Assembly (NCBI GenBank): GCA_902761395.1
Contig: CACWKJ010000030.1
Location: forward strand, 1-10,158
Length of the DNA stretch: 10,158 nt
Direction: 5' to 3'
DNA from: an uncultured Elusimicrobium sp.
GTDB lineage: Bacteria > Elusimicrobiota > Endomicrobiia > Endomicrobiales > Endomicrobiaceae
Shown: one piece after another, positions 1 to 4,682 of the stretch
Layout: every line of letters begins with the position of its first letter
How positions within the stretch are numbered: the stretch's first letter is position 1
Notes under the pieces: model-generated
The model's database searches: none
The model's input: the letters and a program-made list of their open reading frames with translations, nothing else
What the model was told of the DNA's origin: nothing
Translations under genes and position numbers: made by a program

Positions 1-168
1 ACCCCAAAATATAATAGAAGAAATCTTATCGTTTTCTATAAGTTTTCTTAATATTTTACCTTCACCGACCAAATGTTGTTGACCGACAAATTCTTCCAAA
101 TTTCTCGGTCTTAGTCGCCAGGCCAACGGTTGGTTAGTGTTATCTTCAAATAATGTTTCTTCTTCCAT
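1..168 (-). CDS. rarA: RarA/MgsA-type AAA+ ATPase, N-terminal 56 residues (runs off the window)
   Basis: This is the N-terminus of the replication-associated recombination ATPase RarA (MgsA/WRNIP1 family), a clamp-loader-like AAA+ protein that acts at stalled replication forks. The visible residues carry the family signature: P-L-A-W-R-L-R-P at 14-21, then L-E-E-F-V-G-Q-Q-H-L at 24-33. The stretch ends in S-S-I-I-F-W-G at 50-56, which in the family sits directly before the Walker A P-loop. The P-loop itself and everything after it lie beyond base 1. The ATG follows the TAG stop of the upstream gene by one base, and a GGAA-containing stretch inside that gene's end is the only candidate ribosome-binding site. 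The gene is therefore probably translationally coupled and the last visible member of the minus-strand operon. Recognition rests on motif memory from 56 residues but is distinctive. Confidence 0.88.
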   Translation of the reverse strand, partial: MEEETLFEDNTNQPLAWRLRPRNLEEFVGQQHLVGEGKILRKLIENDKISSIIFWG

Positions 169-169
169 A

Positions 170-646
170 CTATTTTTCCGATACAGATTTGCCTGTAATA
201 TGTTCACAGTCCATCTCCAAACACATTACATTCTTTGCATATTTTTCTATCATTATATCAATTTCGGAAGTATCTTTTGTAAATTTTAAAGATAAGTTGC
301 GACAAATTTCTATCGCTTTATTAAAATCTTCAACGATTTTTATTTTACCGAACACTATAACACTTTTAAAATACAGAGCCCAATGACCTTCTTTTTTGTA
401 TCCTTTATCATAAACACAAAACGAAACTTTACTATGCTTTTTTATTGAATCTATTTTGTGTCCTTCTTTAGCACCATGAAAATATATTTTGTTTTCCTGT
501 TGATTATAATAAAAGTCTATCGGAATACCGTAAGGATAATCATCATCTCCCAATACGGACAACACCCCTCTGACTTCGGTGTTTAATATTTCAACACATT
601 CTTCTTGTGTTAATTGTTGTTTAAATCGTCTCATCGGTCTGAACAT
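170..646 (-). CDS. Pyridoxamine 5'-phosphate oxidase family (NimA-like) FMN-binding protein
   Basis: This 158-residue protein has the split-barrel fold pattern of the PNPOx-like/NimA group, small cytoplasmic FMN-binding proteins that are often annotated as nitroreductase-like but whose substrates are mostly unknown. The typical landmarks are M-F-R-P-M-R-R at the start, R-G-V-L-S-V-L-G at 26-33, Y-P-Y-G-I-P at 37-42, F-H-G-A-K-E-G-H-K-I-D at 56-66 (the expected flavin phosphate/dimer region), K-V-S-F-C-V at 73-78 and S-V-I-V-F-G-K at 95-101. Near the C-terminus is E-H-I-T-G-K (148-153), also usual in this family. Its length matches the family norm. The ATG lies two bases after the stop of the ferredoxin gene and rarA follows after one base, so it sits inside a three-gene operon. 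The redox neighbours suggest a flavin-dependent reductase role, but no substrate can be read from the sequence. Confidence 0.88.
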   Translation of the reverse strand: MFRPMRRFKQQLTQEECVEILNTEVRGVLSVLGDDDYPYGIPIDFYYNQQENKIYFHGAKEGHKIDSIKKHSKVSFCVYDKGYKKEGHWALYFKSVIVFGKIKIVEDFNKAIEICRNLSLKFTKDTSEIDIMIEKYAKNVMCLEMDCEHITGKSVSEK

Positions 647-648
647 TG

Positions 649-1047
649 TTAACTCAATTTTTTGTATAATGCGGCAACCTCTTGTAATAATGTCGGAATA
701 TCAAGTTTTTGCGGACATTTAGATTTACATATTCCGCAACTTACACATTTATCGGCTCTGTTGTCTGCATTAATGCTTTCATAAGCTGAAATAAAATTTT
801 CCCTTTTGTTGTCTGCTTTATATTGGTTATATATATTGAAATTTTTCGGAATATCTATTCCCAGGGGACACCCTTCACATTGCTGACAATATGTACATGT
901 AATTGTGTCTGCCGTGGTATTTGAAAGTTCTTTTTCTGCTGAATTTTTTGTTTCTGCGGAAACTTTTTTGTATACACTCAAAGCAAGTGTACCTATTGCC
1001 GCAAACAGACCAAACTTCAAAAATTGTCTTCTGTTCATAAACTCCAT
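649..1047 (-). CDS. Tat-signal protein with two [4Fe-4S]-type cysteine motifs, like the C-terminus of aldo/keto reductases
   Basis: This 132-residue protein begins with a twin-arginine motif (N-R-R-Q-F-L-K at 5-11) and a hydrophobic helix (about 12-26), which predicts export of a folded cofactor protein. After a Ser/Thr/Glu linker comes a ferredoxin domain. C51, C54, C57 and C60 are spaced CX2CX2CX2CP, and C101, C104, C107 and C111 are spaced CX2CX2CX3CP, enough for two [4Fe-4S] clusters. The phrases P-L-G-I-D-I-P after the first motif and C-P-Q-K-L-D-I-P after the second match the C-terminal domain of iron-sulfur aldo/keto reductases, whose Tat-exported members begin like this protein. The catalytic barrel that should lie between is absent. 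A start at M4 (1038) is possible: GGAG stands 3 bp before it, while nothing resembling a Shine-Dalgarno precedes 1047. It heads an operon with the FMN protein and rarA. An electron-transfer role is inferred. Confidence 0.8.
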   Translation of the reverse strand: MEFMNRRQFLKFGLFAAIGTLALSVYKKVSAETKNSAEKELSNTTADTITCTYCQQCEGCPLGIDIPKNFNIYNQYKADNKRENFISAYESINADNRADKCVSCGICKSKCPQKLDIPTLLQEVAALYKKLS

Positions 1048-1090
1048 CCGAAAATAAGATTTTAGGCTATAATGAAGTAACTAATGAATA

Positions 1091-1121
1091 AAGTGTACTT
1101 GAATCCCGTAAGAGTGTACTC
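1091..1121. promoter_or_regulatory. Pair of 10-bp palindromes with the shared core AGTGTACT, 21 bp apart (candidate operator)
   Basis: AAGTGTACTT (1091-1100) and GAGTGTACTC (1112-1121) share an eight-base core. Each is a palindrome with four-base arms around a central GT, and their centres are exactly 21 bp apart, about two helical turns. They lie in the 129-bp gap (1048-1176) between the flavodoxin and ferredoxin genes, upstream of the latter. The GAGT..ACTC arms resemble cores of MerR-family operators, but no -35/-10 pair with a long spacer frames them here. The rest of the gap holds no gene and no convincing terminator. Confidence 0.4.
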
Positions 1122-1176
1122 GATTGAGTTAGTTGCAACATTACAGACAAAATATTAAAGCCGATGTAAATTGTTT

Positions 1177-1719
1177 TTAAAAGAACTTAACAGCCCAATC
1201 TTTAAGATCTTTTTCGGAAACTCCGGAAGAAAATCTTTTACCTTTATCAACTGTTGCTTTCGGTGCCAACTTTTGCATAATGCTGCCGGAATCACCCATT
1301 CCCGAACCGCCGGAAGTTGCAAAAGGTACAACTTGTTTACCTGAAAAGTCATAACTTTCCATAAATGTATCTATAATTGAAACATCATATTGACTCATAT
1401 CTGCAACTTTATTTGCAATAGCAGGTCTGGAATTTCTGTCGTCCATTTCTACCGAACTTCTGCTTTTTTTGTTTGTCCAATCCAAGTCTGCGCTTGTGTA
1501 TGGTTGTGCAGGTTTAATTTCAAATAAATCCGCTCCGATTGCTTTGGAAAGTCTGTCTGCTACTTTTGCCGTTACTCCGCTTGCACTGAAATATGCTACC
1601 AAAACTTTCTTGTTGCTTTTTGATTCTGCCATAACCTCGCCTCCGTTATTATTTTTGAACAACATAAATCCACAAGTCAAAATTGTTACCACTACTGCAC
1701 AAACTAATATTTTTTTCAT
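1177..1719 (-). CDS. Exported or membrane-anchored flavodoxin (flavodoxin-4 type) with an internal deletion
   Basis: This 180-residue protein has a positively charged, hydrophobic N-terminus (1-20) that would act as a signal peptide or membrane anchor. C16 sits in I-L-T-C, a poor lipobox because Thr stands at -1, so lipoprotein status is doubtful. The flavodoxin domain starts at K38-V-L-V-A-Y-F-S-A-S-G-V-T, the FMN phosphate loop. Family-typical phrases follow: L-F-E-I-K-P-A-Q-P-Y-T-S-A-D-L-D-W (65-81), S-R-S-S-V-E-M (86-92), S-R-P-A-I (97-101), T-F-M-E-S-Y-D-F-S-G-K (118-128) and P-F-A-T-S-G-G-S-G-M-G (132-142). Between Y-D-V (111-113) and S-I-I-D-T-F (114-119) the expected strand and W-W-Y loop are missing. 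The ATG is preceded by a strong Shine-Dalgarno (GGAGGG, 1725-1730 on the complement) and a MerR-type promoter. It may carry electrons outside the cytoplasm with the neighbouring ferredoxin, if it still binds FMN. Confidence 0.88.
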   Translation of the reverse strand: MKKILVCAVVVTILTCGFMLFKNNNGGEVMAESKSNKKVLVAYFSASGVTAKVADRLSKAIGADLFEIKPAQPYTSADLDWTNKKSRSSVEMDDRNSRPAIANKVADMSQYDVSIIDTFMESYDFSGKQVVPFATSGGSGMGDSGSIMQKLAPKATVDKGKRFSSGVSEKDLKDWAVKFF

Positions 1720-1756
1720 AAAAGCCCTCCAATATTTCTAGTTGTTTTGATAATAA

Positions 1757-1787
1757 ATTATATCAATTAGAGTAACTCTAAGGTCAA
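1757..1787 (-). promoter_or_regulatory. MerR-family-type promoter/operator of the flavodoxin gene
   Basis: Read on the minus strand, a -35 box TTGACC (1782-1787) and a perfect -10 box TATAAT (1757-1762) are separated by 19 bp instead of the usual 17. The spacer contains the perfect 15-bp palindrome TTAGAGT-A-ACTCTAA (plus-strand reading, 1767-1781). An overlong spacer filled by an inverted repeat is the hallmark of promoters that MerR-family activators untwist, and the TTGACC-TTAGAGT wording is like the AdhR-type subgroup. The predicted transcript starts near 1750, giving a leader of about 30 bases that includes the strong ribosome-binding site. No MerR gene lies in the window. Confidence 0.85.
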
Positions 1788-1800
1788 GAAAAATATAAAC

Positions 1801-2535
1801 TTATTTTAAATATTTTTCGAGTTCACCGAAAAATTCAGTAGCTTTTGTTTGAAAATAGTAATCGGTTATTTGACCGGTAAAAGCCGATTCCAAAGTGTTA
1901 ACTTCAATAATTTTAGCTCCGTATTTTTGTGATGTAAAAGGTAAATAACAAGCCGGCATAACTTGCCCTGCCGTTCCGACAATAATAACCAAATCTGCTT
2001 TTATTGCCATATTTGTTGCTTTATCATAATTGTTTTTGTTTATACCTTCACCGTAAAAAACAAAATCGGGTTTAAGTATTCCGTTACATGAAGGACATCT
2101 TGGTATATCTTGAGAAATATCAATCTCGGAAGTTTTATATCTTAGTCCGCAATCTATGCAAGCCAGTGTATTAATTGTTCCGTGAAATTCTACAACATTT
2201 GTTGAACCTGCGGCCTGGTGAAGCCCGTCAATATTTTGAGTAATAATACCCTTTATAATACCTTTTTTTTCAAGGTCTCCTAAAACTTGGTGTGCTTTGT
2301 TAGGTTGAGCCGTTCCCATGGAATTGAAGAAAATTTTTCTCATTTCTTCCCATGATTTTTTAGGGTTGGAATAGAAGAAACTTAACTCTATAAATTTCGG
2401 ATCGTATTTGTTCCACAGACCGCCCGCACCGGTAAAAGGAGGGATACCGCTTTCGACGGATATTCCGGCACCCGTAAAACCGATAGCATATTTTGATTTT
2501 TTTATCAGGTCTGCAACTATTTCAATGTTATTCAT
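1801..2535 (-). CDS. cobB: SIR2-family NAD-dependent protein deacylase (sirtuin)
   Basis: This 244-residue cytoplasmic sirtuin removes acyl groups from lysines at the cost of NAD. Visible motifs in order are G22-A-G-I-S-V-E-S-G-I-P (NAD binding), G38-G-L-W-N-K-Y-D-P, T99-Q-N-I-D-G-L-H, and F117-H118-G with the catalytic histidine. The zinc cysteines are C126/C129 and C147/C150, followed by F-Y-G-E (160-163) and G187-T-A-G-Q-V-M-P-A, with N213 near the ribose site. The length is normal. One oddity is P-P-F-T-G at 32-36, where most sirtuins have F-R-G, so the usual Arg is Thr35. The start follows the tsaB stop by 18 bp, with AAAGGGG (2548-2554, complement) about 12 bp ahead of the ATG, so it is probably the last gene of the thiL operon. 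The symbol cobB is used in the general bacterial sense; acyl-chain preference cannot be read. Confidence 0.93.
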   Translation of the reverse strand: MNNIEIVADLIKKSKYAIGFTGAGISVESGIPPFTGAGGLWNKYDPKFIELSFFYSNPKKSWEEMRKIFFNSMGTAQPNKAHQVLGDLEKKGIIKGIITQNIDGLHQAAGSTNVVEFHGTINTLACIDCGLRYKTSEIDISQDIPRCPSCNGILKPDFVFYGEGINKNNYDKATNMAIKADLVIIVGTAGQVMPACYLPFTSQKYGAKIIEVNTLESAFTGQITDYYFQTKATEFFGELEKYLK

Positions 2536-2553
2536 AAAAATATTACACCCCTT

Positions 2554-3201
2554 TTATTTTTGTTTTTCTTCCGCCCAAGATTTTCTGCCGTATATAGGTT
2601 CTACATTTTTAAATGATGTTCCTTCAACAGTTTCCGCCATAAGAGCAAGAGTTGATGCTTTCGGAAAATGTAAGTTTGGTTGTAAACTTACGGAACTTTT
2701 ACCTAATTCTTTTGATAATATTTTGTTATAAGCGGTAACAGCATTACCGATGATTATTATTTTATCTTTATATTTTTTTAGTTTTTTTACAAAAGTTTCT
2801 ATAGGAACAATAACAATTTTTTCTTTTTCTTTTACATAAACTTCGTTTCTTAAAGCATCTGTTGCCGGAACGATTTTTATATTTTTTATGTTTAGTTGAT
2901 TTTTTAATATTTCCAATGTGTCTATCGAAACTACCGGTTTATTTAATGTTTGTGCCAATGTTTTTATTACCGACATTGCAACTCTTATTCCTGTAAAACT
3001 TCCCGGTCCGCAGGAAACGGCAAATTTATCGATATCTTTAAGTTCCCATTTTGCACCTTTAACTATTTTTTCTGCCAACGGAACTAAAACATCGGAATGA
3101 ATTTTGCCTGCATTATAAAAATATTCCGTTACGATATTGGAATTTTTACTTATTGCTATACTTAATGATGATCCTGAAGATTCAATGGCTAAAATTTTCA
3201 T
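2554..3201 (-). CDS. tsaB: tRNA threonylcarbamoyladenosine biosynthesis protein TsaB
   Basis: TsaB (YeaZ) is the ASKHA-fold, non-catalytic partner of TsaD in the complex that transfers threonylcarbamoyl to A37 of ANN-decoding tRNAs. The 215 residues start with M-K-I-L-A-I-E-S-S-G-S-S-L-S, the family opening, then show H35-S-D-V-L-V-P and the signature S63-C-G-P-G-S-F-T-G-I-R-V (63-74). T95-L-E-I-L follows, where the family often has S-L-E/D. The C-terminal half is less conserved and Lys-rich, as is common for TsaB. Its ATG overlaps the tsaE TGA in an ATGA arrangement, so translation is likely coupled to tsaE, the ATPase of the same pathway. tsaD and tsaC are not in the window. Recognition is firm. 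Confidence 0.95.
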   Translation of the reverse strand: MKILAIESSGSSLSIAISKNSNIVTEYFYNAGKIHSDVLVPLAEKIVKGAKWELKDIDKFAVSCGPGSFTGIRVAMSVIKTLAQTLNKPVVSIDTLEILKNQLNIKNIKIVPATDALRNEVYVKEKEKIVIVPIETFVKKLKKYKDKIIIIGNAVTAYNKILSKELGKSSVSLQPNLHFPKASTLALMAETVEGTSFKNVEPIYGRKSWAEEKQK

Positions 3202-3662
3202 AAAAATCTCTCTGTTTTAATTTTTCTGCCTGTATCGGTGTAATCTATATTTATTTCCCATCTTTGTTTAATATTATAATATTTTAATCTGTCGCACCAC
3301 TCAATTAAGGAAATACCGTCACCGAAAAGATATTCGTCTATACCCAAATCCAAAGTGTTGTTTTCATCAAGTCTGTATAAATCCAAATGATATATCGGAC
3401 AAAGTTTCGATTCAAACTCGCTTACAAGCATAAAACTTGCACTTCTGACAAACTTTTTTATTCCGAAATACGATAAAACGCCTTGAATAAAAGTTGTTTT
3501 GCCCGCACCTAAATCACCGTTAAAAAAAACTATATCTTTAGGTTTTAATATTGAAGCAAACTTTTTACCTAATTCTCTTGTTTGGGTGTCGGTTTCGGTA
3601 TAAAAAGTTTTGTTTTTAAAAGTGTTTATATCCGTTGTATTTAACTTTTTTTTGTTTACCAT
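3198..3662 (-). CDS. tsaE: tRNA threonylcarbamoyladenosine biosynthesis ATPase TsaE
   Basis: TsaE (YjeE) is the P-loop ATPase that acts with TsaB and TsaD in t6A formation. The Walker A motif is G49-D-L-G-A-G-K-T-T, followed by the family phrases Y91-H-L-D-L-Y-R-L, L107-G-I-D-E-Y and L119-I-E-W-C-D. The usual S-P-T-F before the second strand reads S-A-S-F (74-77), a mild divergence. The 154-residue protein has about 17 extra N-terminal residues compared with most TsaE. These arise because the only usable ATG lies inside thiL, giving a 47-bp overlap in another frame, and no ATG, GTG or TTG in the frame would yield a shorter standard N-terminus. The Shine-Dalgarno is weak, so translation may depend on ribosomes arriving on thiL. 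It is followed by tsaB with an ATGA overlap. Confidence 0.94.
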   Translation of the reverse strand: MVNKKKLNTTDINTFKNKTFYTETDTQTRELGKKFASILKPKDIVFFNGDLGAGKTTFIQGVLSYFGIKKFVRSASFMLVSEFESKLCPIYHLDLYRLDENNTLDLGIDEYLFGDGISLIEWCDRLKYYNIKQRWEINIDYTDTGRKIKTERFL

Positions 3663-4599
3663 TTTGTAAATATGTTACCTTTCCGTTATTTATATATCCT
3701 ATACAAGTTACATTCGGTAAAAGTTTTTCCAACTTTGTTTTATCTTTTTTGTTTATCGTAAAAACAAGTTCGAACTCTTCACCGCCGAACAAAGCACAGT
3801 TATATAATTTGTTGTAATCTTTATTGGTATATTTTATTAAATTTTGAGATAAAGGTATCTTTTCCATGTTTATAACAGCACCTTTATTTTCGGTTAACAG
3901 TTCTATGGATTTAAAAAGTCCGTCCGAAGAATCTGTCATTGAAGTAATTTTTATTGCTTTTGATATTAAGTTGGCTTCTTTTAATCTTGCCTGCGGAATC
4001 AAATGCTTTTTTATGAGATTTCTTTCACAAGAGGTTAAATTCTTTTTTGCTTTTGATAATATTTCAAGACCGGCAACACTGTCTCCGAAAGTTCCGGTAA
4101 CAAATATTAAATCTCCGTTTTTTGCACCTGTACGGGATATAGGTTTGTCACATATACCTGCCAAAGTTACGGATATTGTAATATCTTTGGCACCAACCGT
4201 GTCGCCGCCGGAAAGATGTATACCGTATTTATCGCAAGTGTTTTTTATTGAATTAAACAATTCTTTTACAAAATCAACAGAAATGTTTTTCGGTATGCCG
4301 AGCGAAATAAAAGCATACAAAGGTTTTGAGTTGCCCATTGAAGCAATGTCGCTTACATTTACTTCTATTGCCTTTTGCCCTATTTGTTTTGCTGTTGCCC
4401 ACTGCCTTTTAAAATGAATATTTTCAATTAAAATGTCTGTTGTTACTATATATTTTGATTTTGTGTGCGGATTGAAAGAAAAGCAATCATCACCTATATC
4501 CAAACACACATTGTGATAACTTTTCGGCTTTGTATTGTGTTTTTTTATGAAATCTATTAGTCCGAACTCACCTAATTTGTTTATATTTTTCCCTTTCAT
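3616..4599 (-). CDS. thiL: Thiamine-monophosphate kinase
   Basis: ThiL phosphorylates thiamine monophosphate to thiamine diphosphate with ATP in the cytoplasm. Counting from the chosen start, the motifs are L9-G-E-F-G-L-I-D, D34-I-G-D-D-C, T53-T-D-I-L-I-E-N-I-H-F (metal and substrate site), N81-V-S-D-I-A-S-M-G, G131-G-D-T, and G162-D-L-I-F-V-T-G-T-F-G-D-S. Further on are T-D-S-S-D-G-L and G-G-E-E-F-E-L-V-F-T. The frame stays open upstream to an ATG at 4656, but family N-termini begin just before L-G-E-F-G, so the ATG at 4599 is preferred and gives 327 residues, the normal size. No Shine-Dalgarno precedes it, but a TATAAT lies 7 bp upstream, suggesting a leaderless message. It heads the thiL-tsaE-tsaB-sirtuin operon and diverges from glmU. 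No other thiamine gene or TPP-riboswitch-like leader is seen. Confidence 0.94.
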   Translation of the reverse strand: MKGKNINKLGEFGLIDFIKKHNTKPKSYHNVCLDIGDDCFSFNPHTKSKYIVTTDILIENIHFKRQWATAKQIGQKAIEVNVSDIASMGNSKPLYAFISLGIPKNISVDFVKELFNSIKNTCDKYGIHLSGGDTVGAKDITISVTLAGICDKPISRTGAKNGDLIFVTGTFGDSVAGLEILSKAKKNLTSCERNLIKKHLIPQARLKEANLISKAIKITSMTDSSDGLFKSIELLTENKGAVINMEKIPLSQNLIKYTNKDYNKLYNCALFGGEEFELVFTINKKDKTKLEKLLPNVTCIGYINNGKVTYLQNGKQKKVKYNGYKHF

Positions 4600-4606
4600 A
4601 AAGTTA

Positions 4607-4635
4607 ATTATACTATATTTAAGTTTGAAAAACAT
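4607..4635 (-). promoter_or_regulatory. Candidate promoter of thiL, placed against the start codon
   Basis: On the minus strand a perfect -10 hexamer TATAAT (4607-4612) ends seven bases before the thiL ATG at 4599. With 17-bp spacing the -35 position reads ATGTTT (4630-4635), which is poor. Transcription from it would begin at about 4600, that is at or next to the start codon. If translation instead begins at the upstream in-frame ATG at 4656, this element would be internal and meaningless. Confidence 0.45.
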
Positions 4636-4653
4636 ATAATAATTTTGTAAAAT
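4625..4653 (+). promoter_or_regulatory. Sigma70-like promoter of the glmU operon
   Basis: TTGAAA (4625-4630) and TAAAAT (4648-4653) are each one base from consensus with an optimal 17-bp spacer. Transcription would start near 4660 and leave a leader of about 23 bases carrying AGGT (4673-4676), six bases before the glmU ATG. Its -35 region overlaps that of the divergent thiL promoter. A second TATAAT at 4665-4670 has only a weak partner (TTTTGT, 16-bp spacing). Confidence 0.65.
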
Positions 4654-4682
4654 CAAAGGTCTAATATAATGCAGGTAACTCT

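Noticed and set aside
1155..1352. Minus-strand frame of 65 codons overlapping the end of the flavodoxin gene
   Set aside because: It could have been the tail of a frameshifted flavodoxin, but the real flavodoxin frame is continuous through its conserved C-terminal motifs.
3866..4417. Long open frame (183 codons) on the plus strand, antisense to thiL
   Set aside because: It is the complement of well-conserved thiL codons, has no ribosome-binding site, and its translation shows no domain-like pattern.
4600..4682. Possible TPP riboswitch in the thiL-glmU gap
   Set aside because: The gap is only 83 bp, holds two promoters, and contains none of the conserved thi-box wording.
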